The notes: generated by a model not told the origin, from the sequence alone. Shown: positions 34,149 through 43,319, counted from the stretch's first letter. The stretch is DNA of 64,000 bases from Anaerolineales bacterium (GCA_015075185.1 JABTUW010000002.1:682001-746000), one strand, 5' to 3'. Translations and numbers: made by a program.

Positions 34149-36668
34149 CTAATCCGTAATCGTCACTCTTTCCAATTCGAAGCTGGCTGAGGATTCGCCA
34201 GGGTTAGCCGGCTGGGACGACCCGCCCGATCTACTCACCCATGCAGCTCGCAGGGTAAATTGCCCGCGCGGCGCATCATCTCCAACCGCTAAATCCAACC
34301 GGTCCTGAACCCAATAATCGGCCGGCCACTGCTGGGTCGGCCACTCGCCATTAATCGGTTCAAGAGCCGGCCAGCGATAAACTATCTCCATTTGATTGTC
34401 AACCAAGAAAAATTCCAGGTGATAATCCTCCTGCGGCGGCTGTAAGACCTGCCAGTGGAGCGTTACAGCTAAAGTTGCGCCGGAATGGACAGTAGAATTT
34501 TTCAGGTCATAGCCCCGTAAAGCAATCTCCTGTCCTGGCCCTTCCCCTGGGAGAGCTGAGGTGGGATGCGGGAGTCTGGCTGGGTCAATAATACGTGGAG
34601 TCGGGGCCAGTTTGCCCGCCAGAACACCCAGCATGATAACGGTCTTACCTGTGGTTGTGGGCAGAGCCTGCCCACTGCGCCGGTCAACGACCTGAGCAGT
34701 GAGGTGGTAGGCGCGGGGGGGCAGGTCACCGGGCAGGCGCAGCACCAGCAGTTGCAGCCCTTGCACGCCGGACTGCCAATTGCTGGGAGGATAGCCGTTG
34801 CCGTCGGCTTCGGCCCAAACATGGCCCTGCTTATCCTGCAACTGCACCAGAAAGGTATAATCGGCGTCGGGAGGAAGCGCTTGCAGGGCTTGCCAGCCCA
34901 GCAACACCTGAAACTTACCCCCGCTGACGACTGACCCGAGCACTTGATAGGCGGATAGAGTCAGGTCATTGTTGATATTGACACCCAGGCTGTTAGATGC
35001 AAAGGCAGCCAGGTGAGCCTGACGCAATTCCGCGGGATTCCGCAGGCGATACACGGTGTATGCTTGACCCGATTCTGCCGGGGACGGCTGCAAAAATGGC
35101 TGCCAAGTTTCGGCGGGAGGGGCTGAAAGTGGGAAAATGTAGCGCGGCGACAAGCCACTCTCCGGCGGCGGAAAAGCCAAGCTCTGCCGGCCGTCAAACC
35201 AGATGACAAAAGGGGGCTGGCCGCGTGACTGGAGGGTGAAGCGGAAAGGGTCCAGGTCACGGTAATACTCGGCTGAAATGGCGGGCAGGCCTTCATTGGG
35301 AGTAGCCTTGACGTAACCTGCTACTTCGGCGATGTCTGCCCCATAAATGTAACGCGCCTCAGAAGCGTTGGCCCAGCGAATGAAGTAATCATAATAGGTG
35401 AGAAAGAGAAGAAGGATTAAAGATGAAGCGTAAAGCGTCCCAAGGGGAGGCTTCGCACTAAAGCGTAAAGCGTGAAGCGTAGAGGGTGAGGCTTTATTGT
35501 TCGCCACACTTGCCCTGCGGTTTCGCCATTGACTGACTCGCTGGCTTGCCCAATCCAGGCCCAGCGCCCAGAGGATGCAGGCAGCCGGCATGGCGCCGAT
35601 GGCGCGTAGAAAGTGAGGGCTGTCGTCGGTGATGAAGCCGGGCAGGAGCATGAAAAAGAGCCACAGCAGCAGGAACGCCGCCGGTCCAGCCAAACCGGCC
35701 GGGCGGCGCAGGCGGAGCAGAACCAGAATTAACCCCAGGTAGAAAAACAGGCCGTTAAGCCAATCAAAAACGGGCCGGCCGTTGAGATTGTAACGGTCGG
35801 TTTCATCGCCATGAAAGGTGAACATACCCAGGGTGCGTAGCGTGTGGCGCAGGAGCGGGCCAAAGTCGCCGTTGAGAGCGTAGGGGAGGGTCGAAACCTG
35901 GCTGGAACGTTCGGTGAAGCTGGCGCTGTGCTGCCAAAAATAGTGAGCCAGCGGGGCAAAAAGGACCGCCCAAATGACCATCAGGATCATCAAGCCGAGC
36001 CAGTGCCGCCTGGCCACCTGTCTCCGCAGGAATTGATAACCGAAAATAGCCAGGATCAGGAAAGGCGCAAAGCGGCTGGACAGGTAAGTGTACATGGTCG
36101 CGCCCAGGGCCAGGCCGCTCAAGGCGAAGAAGAAGATAGAAGGTAGAGGATAGAAGGTAGAAGATAGGAGGTTGGAAACGAAAGGCGGAAGACTGACTAC
36201 TGACCTCTGACTACTGACTCCGCGCCACAGAAAATAGAGGGTCAACATCAGCAGCGGTGGTAAGGTAACAGCCCGCAGGGCCAGGCGGCTGGTGAAAACG
36301 GCCCAAAACGATACGGCCAGCCCGGCCATTGCCAGCAGCGCCACCCGCCGATTGAACAGGCGCAGGGTCAGCGGGTAAACCAGGGCTACGGTCAGCAGGC
36401 CGCAGATGACATTGACCAGACGCATCGGCACGGGACCAACGCCAAAACCATAGAAGGCCAGGGCCTCCAGGTAGATGATGAGCGGTTCGATGCCTTTGTT
36501 GATTTCAAAAAAAATGGGGCGCTGCTGTGCCTCCAGCACCTGCATGGCTGTAACGCCATTGTAGGCTTCGTCATGGGAGAGACCGGGAGGGATCTGGTCA
36601 AGGGCAATGACACGAAGAGCGAAAGCGAGGAGGAGGACAGCAATAAGCAGGAATCTGTGCAGATTCAT
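34149..36668 (-). CDS. GT39-family membrane glycosyltransferase
   Basis: An 839-residue polytopic protein of the dolichyl/polyprenyl-phosphate-mannose type (PMT/ArnT-like). The first membrane helix is followed by LSHDEAYNGVTAMQVLE, where the acidic pair Asp-Glu is the family's catalytic site. About ten further hydrophobic segments fill residues 70-440; residues 440-839 form a large soluble, probably extracytoplasmic, domain. It would move a sugar from a lipid carrier to a protein or lipid acceptor outside the membrane. Two stretches within it (35425-35494 and 36134-36218) are heptanucleotide repeats read in frame, giving low-complexity inserts such as SQRSVVSLPPF; they lie in cytoplasmic or loop positions between membrane segments. 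No frameshift results. Confidence 0.88.
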   Translation of the reverse strand: MNLHRFLLIAVLLLAFALRVIALDQIPPGLSHDEAYNGVTAMQVLEAQQRPIFFEINKGIEPLIIYLEALAFYGFGVGPVPMRLVNVICGLLTVALVYPLTLRLFNRRVALLAMAGLAVSFWAVFTSRLALRAVTLPPLLMLTLYFLWRGVSSQRSVVSLPPFVSNLLSSTFYPLPSIFFFALSGLALGATMYTYLSSRFAPFLILAIFGYQFLRRQVARRHWLGLMILMVIWAVLFAPLAHYFWQHSASFTERSSQVSTLPYALNGDFGPLLRHTLRTLGMFTFHGDETDRYNLNGRPVFDWLNGLFFYLGLILVLLRLRRPAGLAGPAAFLLLWLFFMLLPGFITDDSPHFLRAIGAMPAACILWALGLDWASQRVSQWRNRRASVANNKASPSTLHALRFSAKPPLGTLYASSLILLLFLTYYDYFIRWANASEARYIYGADIAEVAGYVKATPNEGLPAISAEYYRDLDPFRFTLQSRGQPPFVIWFDGRQSLAFPPPESGLSPRYIFPLSAPPAETWQPFLQPSPAESGQAYTVYRLRNPAELRQAHLAAFASNSLGVNINNDLTLSAYQVLGSVVSGGKFQVLLGWQALQALPPDADYTFLVQLQDKQGHVWAEADGNGYPPSNWQSGVQGLQLLVLRLPGDLPPRAYHLTAQVVDRRSGQALPTTTGKTVIMLGVLAGKLAPTPRIIDPARLPHPTSALPGEGPGQEIALRGYDLKNSTVHSGATLAVTLHWQVLQPPQEDYHLEFFLVDNQMEIVYRWPALEPINGEWPTQQWPADYWVQDRLDLAVGDDAPRGQFTLRAAWVSRSGGSSQPANPGESSASFELERVTITD
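35425..35494. repeat. heptanucleotide repeat array inside the glycosyltransferase
   Basis: Ten consecutive seven-base units, in phase, built around AAAGCGT/GAAGCGT: units at 35425, 35432, then diverged ones, and again 35460, 35467 and 35474. The protein frame stays open across it. Confidence 0.75.
36134..36218. repeat. two adjoining heptanucleotide arrays inside the glycosyltransferase
   Basis: Six units of AGRTAGA type (36134-36175: AGATAGA, AGGTAGA, GGATAGA, AGGTAGA, AGATAGG, AGGTTGG) and four of TACTGAC type (36191-36218: GACTGAC, TACTGAC, CTCTGAC, TACTGAC) lie 15 bases apart within the coding sequence. Confidence 0.8.
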
Positions 36669-36715
36669 CGAACTTCAATCTTTAACCACCGACACCCTAC
36701 TCAATTTCGTCCCGG

Positions 36716-39040
36716 TTAGGGCCGCCAGGCCGGGGTCTGCTCGTCACGGGTGGGGGTTTGGGTGAGGTTGACAACCGTCTGGCCGTCGAGGGTGGTGGTG
36801 AAAACATCCCAGTTACCCTCACGGTTGGAATAGAAGACAAGTTGCTGTCCATCGGGCGACCAGGTAGGCCCGTGGTCATTGGCCTGAGAATAATTACTGA
36901 CGTTTTGAAGGGCGCTGCCGTTGGCATCCACCACATAAATCTCGACATTGCCATCCCGATTGGTTTCAAAAGCCAACCGCGTTCCATCAGGCGACCAGGC
37001 CGGGGAGAGGTCATTGGCCGGGTCGGTGGTCACCTGGCGCACATCGGAGCCAGCAGCGGTCATAGTAAAAAGATCCCAGTTGCCGGGAGCCTTACTGCTG
37101 TAGGCAATCCGGCTGCCATCGGGCGACCAGACAGGACCGAGGTTGCCGTTGCCATCGGCGGTAAGTTGAGTTGTTTGGTCGGGGCAGATTTCAGGGTTGC
37201 TCAGACAGGACAGATCCACTATAAAAATTTCCCAGTTACCGGCGCGAATGGACGAAAAAGCCAGTCGTTTTCCATCAGGCGACCAGGAGGGGGTCCAATC
37301 ATCTGCCGGGTGACGGGTTATATTGACTACGTTTTGCCCGTTGGCATCCATCAAATACACTTCACGATTGCCATCCCGCGTGGAAACAAAAGCAATCTTT
37401 TGCCCATCCGGCGACCAGATAGGAGCGGTATCATCCTCGCCTTCTGGGGAAAGGGCGGTTACGCCGCTGCCGTCAGCATTCATTACGTAAATACGCCAAT
37501 TCTGGTCAACATCCCGGCCCATGTAGGTCAGGGAGGGTAAGGTACGGGCTACGACCAGGGGTGGAGTAGGAGTTGGGGTTGCCGTCGGTTCCGGCGGCAA
37601 GGTGGCGGTTGGCGGAACGGCTGGGGCCGCGGCCTGGCTTTCAAGGGTAGCAATCTGTACAGCCGTGGGGGTTGCCAGAAAGGCAAGAGGCAGGTCTAAA
37701 AAGCGGAAGGCAAAAACAGCGCCGGTCGTCAATAAACACAGCAGCACCAGCAAAGTAATGGCAAGGGGCCACAAGAAGCCCTTTTTGCCCCTTTTCCGAG
37801 GCTGGCCTGCCGTAGAACCAATCGCCGGGAGTGAGGCTCTTTCTACCTTCGCAGTGGGTTTGAGTTGAGCCGCGGCCCGGCCCCAATCCACTTCTTTGAG
37901 AATCTCTATCGAATTAGTGTGTTCACGCAGCCAAAAGCGCAGCAGCTCGACATGGAAGCGATAACTCAGAGCGCCCATTGGGGCCAGCACTCCCCGTTCG
38001 GCCAGAGACTCCAACCCCTCGACGACCACTTCAGGCACGACGGCGCTGCTCTGACGCTGCAAAAACCGGGTCACTTCCTGGCGGGTAATTGGGCCGTGCG
38101 CCCCTTGAATGGCCGCCATACCGGCCAGCACCGCCCGCTCGGCCCAACTGGATTGATCCCATATCTGCCGGAACGGTTCAATCGGTGAGTCGAGGATTTC
38201 TGCCAACGCCGCGTCAAAGTCACGTTGATTGACCCAGCCGTCAAAAACCTGGCGGTTCAGGAGCGTATGGCAAAAGAGGCACAAGTAATAAGGATGGTGA
38301 GAGTTGATTTCGGCTATGCGCTTGGTGACGCCATAATCAAAGCGCAGCACATTTTTGACGGGCAAAGTGATCATGCTGAGCGAAGCGTCGGCAGTCAGGG
38401 CGCCCAGGTTGAAGGTCGGTGCGCCATCCAATAAAGGATGGCTAATCTGCTTCAACTTATCCTGATTAGAAACAAAAATTAGATGCAGCCGGGGACATTC
38501 ATCCAGGAGCGGCATCAGGCTGGTCAAGAAAGCAGAAATCAGGGCTTTGTCCTGGGTAAGCAGCGTGTGCAAGTCGTCGAAGTAGATTACCAGCCGCTGA
38601 GAGGAGTCAAGGCGCTGGTTGGCCTGGGCAAAGAGTTGGCGCAGCGCAGTGGCCGGCTGGGCCGGGGCGTCTTCGGGCAGGCGAGGGGACAGATTAAGCA
38701 GTTTGAGTTGAGGCACAAGCTGGTCAATGGCCGTTTGTAAAACAGCATTGATGGCCCCCTGCCCGCGTACTTCCTGGCGAGAACGTCTGTCACCCGCTTC
38801 CAGCAGCAGCACGGGCGCTGAAAGCGCGACCACTAAATTAAGGCAGTCCAGGTTTTGCAGGCTGCCCACATGCCGCACCAACGACGTTTTGCCGATCAAG
38901 GGCAGCGCGCTGAGCACCAGCGTCCGGGCATTGGTGATGAGTTGTAGTTCAATCCAATCGGCGGCATTTTGCCGGCCAAACAGCATGGCTGGATCGGCAA
39001 CCGGTTCGCCCGGACGATAAGGATTCGTTGTATCTGTCAA
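36716..39040 (-). CDS. P-loop ATPase fused to a TolB-type propeller through a membrane helix
   Basis: A 774-residue fusion. The N-terminal part is a P-loop ATPase (ALPLIGKTSL, Lys51; Walker B LVIYFDDLHTLL) followed by a winged-helix-like region (about 290-370). One membrane helix (about 415-440) and a Pro/Thr-rich linker lead to a beta-propeller of PD40/TolB repeats (about 500-774), each with a pattern like APIWSPDGQKIAFVSTRDGN; six blades are visible. The ATPase would be inside and the propeller outside the membrane. The start is TTG at 39040, eight bases after GGAG. It may couple outside binding to an internal switch, but no partner is evident. Confidence 0.85.
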   Translation of the reverse strand: MTDTTNPYRPGEPVADPAMLFGRQNAADWIELQLITNARTLVLSALPLIGKTSLVRHVGSLQNLDCLNLVVALSAPVLLLEAGDRRSRQEVRGQGAINAVLQTAIDQLVPQLKLLNLSPRLPEDAPAQPATALRQLFAQANQRLDSSQRLVIYFDDLHTLLTQDKALISAFLTSLMPLLDECPRLHLIFVSNQDKLKQISHPLLDGAPTFNLGALTADASLSMITLPVKNVLRFDYGVTKRIAEINSHHPYYLCLFCHTLLNRQVFDGWVNQRDFDAALAEILDSPIEPFRQIWDQSSWAERAVLAGMAAIQGAHGPITRQEVTRFLQRQSSAVVPEVVVEGLESLAERGVLAPMGALSYRFHVELLRFWLREHTNSIEILKEVDWGRAAAQLKPTAKVERASLPAIGSTAGQPRKRGKKGFLWPLAITLLVLLCLLTTGAVFAFRFLDLPLAFLATPTAVQIATLESQAAAPAVPPTATLPPEPTATPTPTPPLVVARTLPSLTYMGRDVDQNWRIYVMNADGSGVTALSPEGEDDTAPIWSPDGQKIAFVSTRDGNREVYLMDANGQNVVNITRHPADDWTPSWSPDGKRLAFSSIRAGNWEIFIVDLSCLSNPEICPDQTTQLTADGNGNLGPVWSPDGSRIAYSSKAPGNWDLFTMTAAGSDVRQVTTDPANDLSPAWSPDGTRLAFETNRDGNVEIYVVDANGSALQNVSNYSQANDHGPTWSPDGQQLVFYSNREGNWDVFTTTLDGQTVVNLTQTPTRDEQTPAWRP

Positions 39041-39306
39041 AATGGAAACTCCGCTATATGACCCGTGTGGCGTATACGGCTAATCCCACACAACACGTAA
39101 GACGTTTGACCTTATTTAAATGCTTGGAACTATTCGACACATACTTTCGTACCAGCACAAGCGCCCATTATACCATTAAATATGCGAAGAGGGGAAGCGG
39201 ACGGGCCGGAATCATTGTCCAAGGGTGAATTGTCAATAGTTAATTGTCAACGGAGTACTCCTTCACAATTGATCGTTCACAGTTCGCTATTCTTCCAATC
39301 TTCCTT
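39041..39306. other. 266-base gap with short AATTGTC-type repeats
   Basis: The gap separates two genes read on the reverse strand. It contains AATTGTC repeated at 39228 and 39242 and related seven-base-spaced words (GTTCACA, GTTCGCT), in keeping with the heptanucleotide arrays nearby. I saw no convincing promoter or RNA gene. Confidence 0.35.
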
Positions 39307-39966
39307 TCATCCCTGCTTTTCGGCAATGAGCAGACGCGCTGTGGCTCCATCGCGCTCAACCAGTTCCCAACGGGCCGCAAAACCACCGCTGGTGAGCAAG
39401 TGGAGGGGTTTGGCTGGGGGCAAGCTGCGCTGGCCGGTAATCTCGTAGAGCCAGTTAATAAAAGGCCGGATAGGCCAGGGACCGCGCAAGTGACCCTCAA
39501 ACACAACGATTAACCGGCCCGGCGGTTTCCCTTCAGCGGCGCTATGGAGAACGCGATAAATCTCGGCCATTGTATCGCGGGCCAGCATGTAATCGGTGGG
39601 AAAGGTAGCGACCACATTGGCAAAATAGCCGGCAGGAAAGGGCAGCCTCTGTGCCCTGGCCCGGCTGAGACGCAAAGACAGGTTGCAGCGGCGAAGACGC
39701 TGGCTGGCCAGGCGAGCCATATAAGGCGACAGGTCAATACCTACGGGATGAAAACCTGCTGTTGTCATTTCGGCGAAGAAGGCGCCGGTGCCGTAGGCCA
39801 GTTCCAGGGTAGGACCGAGCTGCAAAAAGGGCAAAGCCAGCCGCCGCCAGGCGGCCCACTGCCCAAACGAAACCAACCAGGCCACAGCGTCGTAGGTCCA
39901 GGCCATTTGGTAGTAGAGCAGGTGAAAACCAACTTTAATCAGCCAGCGGGGAAGCAGCACAATCAA
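39307..39966 (-). CDS. class I SAM-dependent methyltransferase
   Basis: A 219-residue methyltransferase of the UbiE/Methyltransf_11 type. Motif I is LELAYGTGAFFAEM (the usual Gly-x-Gly-x-Gly is AYGTG), followed by the acidic strand end GIDLSPYMARLA and the LPFPAGYFANVVATFPTDY motif that marks the post-I region. N-terminal residues LLYYQMAWTYDAVAWLVSFG resemble the start of UbiE-like enzymes that act on lipids or quinones. The start is TTG at 39966, which overlaps the stop of the upstream lipid kinase; GTG at 39960 is a second option. The substrate is not known; the lipid kinase and AOS neighbours suggest a lipid. Confidence 0.82.
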   Translation of the reverse strand: MIVLLPRWLIKVGFHLLYYQMAWTYDAVAWLVSFGQWAAWRRLALPFLQLGPTLELAYGTGAFFAEMTTAGFHPVGIDLSPYMARLASQRLRRCNLSLRLSRARAQRLPFPAGYFANVVATFPTDYMLARDTMAEIYRVLHSAAEGKPPGRLIVVFEGHLRGPWPIRPFINWLYEITGQRSLPPAKPLHLLTSGGFAARWELVERDGATARLLIAEKQG

Positions 39967-40856
39967 ACAATCACTCGTAATTTCTTGGGGATGAGGTGAT
40001 AAACGATTTCGGTAGCATTTCCGGGCAAGATTTCGCCATCAGTCTGGACCAACGTGGGGGGGGAAGTGGTAATTGAGAGAGATGTCGTTTGGTGATAGAC
40101 TACCTGGGGATGTTGAATATGCGCCCCGGTGAAAGTCTGGGGTAAAAGCCGCAGCATCTGCCAGCGGCTCAGGCCGGCGGCGTAGACAAAATCGAGCAGG
40201 CCATCGTCGAGCTGGGCATGAGGGGTCATATAAAAAAAACCACCGGTCCGGTTGCTGTTGCCGATAGAAACCAGGTTAATAAACCCCTCAAAAGAGCTGT
40301 CGCCCCAACTCAGGCGCATGTGCCAGGGTTTGGCTTGGGCCAGGGTTTTCAACGCGGCCAAAATATAGCGCAAGTTGCCCTTGACCCAGCGCATCCGGTC
40401 GTGGGCTTCCGTTACCACCGGCTCCAGGCCCACCGCGGAATTGTTGACAAAATAATGGCCGTTAACCTCACCCACGTCAATCAGGCGAGTTGCGCCGGCA
40501 GCTAAACGCTGGCAGGCAGCCGTGACATCAAGGGGGATTTGCAGCATCTCGGCCAAATCATTGGCCGTGCCCACCGGAATGACCCCCAAAATCCCCGCTT
40601 CGGCCTCACCGGCGGCCTGCAGCAAGCCGTTGCTCACTTCGTTCACCATGCCATCCCCCCCCGCTGCGGCGACCACCGGCCAGCCTGCTTGCCGGGCCTG
40701 GCGGGCCAGTTCAATTCCCTGGCCTCGCCGAACCGTTATCTCGAGATGATAAGCCAGGCCGGCCTGGCTTAGCGCCTGCTCCACCAGGGTAATTTTGGCC
40801 TCTTTGGGCAAGCGGCCGCCGTAGGGGTTGAGGATGACTTTAATCTTGCCGGCCAC
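39963..40856 (-). CDS. diacylglycerol/sphingosine-type lipid kinase
   Basis: A 297-residue member of the DagK/YegS/LCB5 family, which phosphorylates lipid alcohols with ATP. It contains the nucleotide-binding GGDG motif (66-69, VAAAGGDGMVNEV), the GTANDLA motif (near 96-102) and the C-terminal DGE segment typical of the catalytic domain. The start is GTG at 40856, six bases past the AOS-family gene, and the stop overlaps the methyltransferase start. It lacks a membrane segment, so it is expected to work at the membrane surface. Diacylglycerol versus long-chain base cannot be decided from sequence. Confidence 0.88.
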   Translation of the reverse strand: MAGKIKVILNPYGGRLPKEAKITLVEQALSQAGLAYHLEITVRRGQGIELARQARQAGWPVVAAAGGDGMVNEVSNGLLQAAGEAEAGILGVIPVGTANDLAEMLQIPLDVTAACQRLAAGATRLIDVGEVNGHYFVNNSAVGLEPVVTEAHDRMRWVKGNLRYILAALKTLAQAKPWHMRLSWGDSSFEGFINLVSIGNSNRTGGFFYMTPHAQLDDGLLDFVYAAGLSRWQMLRLLPQTFTGAHIQHPQVVYHQTTSLSITTSPPTLVQTDGEILPGNATEIVYHLIPKKLRVIV

Positions 40857-40862
40857 AATTTA

Positions 40863-42074
40863 TTAGTGAGGTAAAACGCCAACAGCCCGGCCGGACCGTT
40901 CAAACACATCCAGCGCCTGTTCAATCTCTTCCAAAGTATGACCGGCAGTGACATTGGCGCGAATACGGCTGGTGCCGTTCGGTACGGCTGGGGCAACAAC
41001 CGGCAGGACAAAGATGCCTTCATTTTGCGAGAGCCTGGCCATCATCCAGGCACGCTCGTCGTCACCGGCAATAATCGGCACAATTGGGGTAGCACTTTTG
41101 AGGGTGTTAAAGCCGCGCTCTTGCAGTCCCTTGATAAAGTAATGAACATTGCTCTGCAGGGCTTTGACCCGCTCCGGTTCCGCTTCGATGACCTCAAAGG
41201 AGGCTTTGGCAGCGGCGGCTGAGGCGGGGGGTAAGGCGGCTGAAAAGACAAAAGCGCGCATGCTGTGTTTGAGATAGGTGATCAACTCGGAACTGCCGGC
41301 AATGTACCCGCCCACACTGGGAATGGTTTTGCTCAACGTGCCCATTTTGATGTCAATGCCATTTTCCAGGCCAAAATGCTCTTCGATACCGTGACCCGTT
41401 TCACCCAGCACCCCCAGCGAGTGCGCCTCATCAACCATGAGCAGCGCTTCATAGCGGCGGCAAAGGCGAATCACTTCAGGCAAATTAATGATGTCGCCAT
41501 CCATACTGAAGACAGCATCCACGACGACCAATTTGCCGGCGCTCTTAGGAGCTTCGGCCAGTGCTTTTTCCAACGCTTCCATGTCATTATGCTCAAAGCG
41601 GACGAATTTAGCCCGCGACAGCAAACAGCCATCCACAATACTGGCATGATTAAGTTTGTCGGAAATGACCACATCATTGCGTCCCAGGAGGGTCGCAATC
41701 GTGCCTAAGTTGGTCACATAGCCGCTTGAAAGAGCTATGGCATCTTCAGTCCCCTTAAAACGGGCAATAGTCTGCTCCAATTCGACGTGGATGCGCGTTG
41801 TTCCGGCCAGGATGCGCACTCCGTGTGTCCCAGAGCCAAATTCCACCAGGGCCGCCTGGGCTGCCGCTTGAATCTTGGGATGATGCAGCAAGTTCAGATA
41901 GGCATAAGAAGCAAACTGGAGCATTTTACGCCCATCAATCGTCACATACACCCCATCCACGGCCTCGGCTGGTTGTAAATAAAGATAGAGGTCCTGCTCT
42001 TTGGCTGAGCGAACCCGCTCATTCATTTGCTCAATGCGCCAGGCAATGGGGTTATGACCATTTTCCGCAGGCAT
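40863..42074 (-). CDS. alpha-oxoamine synthase (KBL/SPT-like), PLP enzyme
   Basis: A 403-residue enzyme of the class II aminotransferase fold that joins an amino acid with an acyl-CoA and loses CO2. Asp215 and His218 (MVDEAHSLG) and the PLP lysine Lys249 (GTLSKTIPS) are all in place, as is NHAS at 142-145. The family includes glycine C-acetyltransferase (kbl), 8-amino-7-oxononanoate synthase (bioF) and serine palmitoyltransferase (spt); the sequence alone does not decide. Its immediate neighbours are a lipid kinase and a methyltransferase, which favours a lipid role over threonine or biotin metabolism. A good ribosome site (AAAGGAG) precedes the start, and a promoter lies at 42126-42153. Confidence 0.85.
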   Translation of the reverse strand: MPAENGHNPIAWRIEQMNERVRSAKEQDLYLYLQPAEAVDGVYVTIDGRKMLQFASYAYLNLLHHPKIQAAAQAALVEFGSGTHGVRILAGTTRIHVELEQTIARFKGTEDAIALSSGYVTNLGTIATLLGRNDVVISDKLNHASIVDGCLLSRAKFVRFEHNDMEALEKALAEAPKSAGKLVVVDAVFSMDGDIINLPEVIRLCRRYEALLMVDEAHSLGVLGETGHGIEEHFGLENGIDIKMGTLSKTIPSVGGYIAGSSELITYLKHSMRAFVFSAALPPASAAAAKASFEVIEAEPERVKALQSNVHYFIKGLQERGFNTLKSATPIVPIIAGDDERAWMMARLSQNEGIFVLPVVAPAVPNGTSRIRANVTAGHTLEEIEQALDVFERSGRAVGVLPH

Positions 42075-42125
42075 AGCACTCCTTTCGCTGCCGGGAAATA
42101 ATTTTGTTACTGGAACGGCGGCAAA

Positions 42126-42153
42126 AGTATAACACTTAGTTAGAATCTATCAA
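42126..42153 (-). promoter_or_regulatory. promoter for the alpha-oxoamine synthase cluster
   Basis: On the reverse strand TTGATA (42153-42148) and TATACT (42131-42126) are 16 bases apart. The -35 lies inside the last codons of radC. Transcription would begin near 42119, about 45 bases before the start. Confidence 0.55.
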
Positions 42154-42856
42154 AGCCCAGACCCCGCTCTTTCAAACTGACAAAGCGTTGATGGCCGATT
42201 ACCAGATGGTCCAGCACATCAATGCCCAGGAGCGAGCCAGCTTCAACAATGGAGCGAGTCACTTGCACATCTTCGGGAGAGGGAGTGGGATCGCCGGAGG
42301 GGTGGTTGTGGGCCACAATGATAGCCGTGGCATTTTCTCGAACTGCTTCGCGAAAGACTTCCGAGACCCGGATAATGGAGGCGTTGACATTACCCACATA
42401 AACAGTTGGACTAGCCAAAACCCTATTTTTGGTATCGAGCAGCAAGGTGCGCAAATGCTCCTGCTCCAGGCTGCCCATCTCTAACATCAACAAGTTAGCC
42501 GCATCGAGGGGCGAGGTGATTTGGGGGCGGGCATCAGGAGAAGTCACCAGCAAGCGGCGGCCCAGTTCGATGGCCGCCTTGAGCTGAGCTGTTTTGGCCG
42601 TGCCAAGACCTCTAATGGTAGCCAGTTCGCCAAATGAAGCTCTGGCTAACCCGCCCAGACCACCAAACTGGGTCAAAAGACGGGTACTGAGGGCGATTAC
42701 ATTTTCGCCCGGCGTGCCAACCCGCAACAGGATGGCCAATAACTCGGCGTTAGAGAGCGCCGTGGGGCCATAATATTGCAGGCGCTCACGCGGACGCTCG
42801 CCCAAAGGAAAATCGTGGATGGTTGGATGGTAGTTGGTGGATGACTCGCTAGACAT
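42140..42856 (-). CDS. radC: RadC/JAMM-domain protein
   Basis: About 238 residues. The N-terminal half holds a helix-hairpin-helix type segment ([12 protein letters not shown]), the C-terminal half the RadC-type JAMM metal site [14 protein letters not shown] with His183 and His185. Despite its name, RadC has no proven repair function; it is probably a metal-dependent hydrolase. The ATG at 42856 has AGGG six bases upstream; a TTG 18 bases earlier is less likely. Gene context (a cupin upstream, lipid genes downstream) gives no added hint. Confidence 0.92.
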   Translation of the reverse strand: MSSESSTNYHPTIHDFPLGERPRERLQYYGPTALSNAELLAILLRVGTPGENVIALSTRLLTQFGGLGGLARASFGELATIRGLGTAKTAQLKAAIELGRRLLVTSPDARPQITSPLDAANLLMLEMGSLEQEHLRTLLLDTKNRVLASPTVYVGNVNASIIRVSEVFREAVRENATAIIVAHNHPSGDPTPSPEDVQVTRSIVEAGSLLGIDVLDHLVIGHQRFVSLKERGLGFDRF

Positions 42857-42883
42857 GAGCGGCCCTTTTAGCAAACAGGCTGA

Positions 42884-43195
42884 TTAGTAAACGTGGGCTT
42901 CCAGGCAGGTAACACCCTGCGGCCCGACCACGGCGCTGTGCCGGATACCGGCGGGCAGTTCCAGCCGGTCGCCGGGATTCAGGTTAAAAGTTTTGTGGTG
43001 GGTTGGACAATCAAATTTAATGCTCCCCTCCACGACATAGATAATTTTATGATAGCCGTGGGTGTGTCCCAGGTAGACATCTTCCGGCCGGTTTGACCAT
43101 TGGTACACTTTAAGCTCCTGCTTGGTCAAAATATCGCGCAATTCTTCTTCAGTAGGTGGGTTCTGATCAGACCAGGGGATTACTTTCAGTTCCAT
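42884..43195 (-). CDS. small cupin-domain protein
   Basis: A 103-residue single-domain cupin. Two cupin motifs are visible: YLGHTHGYHKIIYVVEG near the middle, with metal-type histidines, and GDRLELPAGIRHSAVV toward the end. Such proteins bind a metal and act as sugar-modifying enzymes, dioxygenases or sensors; this one cannot be placed. The ATG at 43195 is set by GGAG seven bases upstream (GGAGAAGCTTATG). It is divergent from the SCP2 gene, with which it shares a control region. Confidence 0.82.
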   Translation of the reverse strand: MELKVIPWSDQNPPTEEELRDILTKQELKVYQWSNRPEDVYLGHTHGYHKIIYVVEGSIKFDCPTHHKTFNLNPGDRLELPAGIRHSAVVGPQGVTCLEAHVY

Positions 43196-43290
43196 AAGCT
43201 TCTCCAAACAAGTTACACTATAGATTTTGCTGGGCCTTATTCTACTGTCTTGACCGCAGATCGTCAACCAGATAACTACAACTTTTTTCG

Positions 43291-43319
43291 TTGACAGGAA
43301 AGGAGGGGTCGGCTATACT
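43291..43319 (+). promoter_or_regulatory. sigma70-type promoter for the SCP2-domain gene
   Basis: A perfect TTGACA (43291-43296) and TATACT (43314-43319) are 17 bases apart. Transcription would begin near 43326, giving a 42-base leader with AAGGAG before the ATG at 43368. Confidence 0.8.

Noticed and set aside
35425..36218. Possible CRISPR array
   Set aside because: Units are seven bases with no spacers of constant length and no cas genes; they are short tandem repeats inside a coding sequence.
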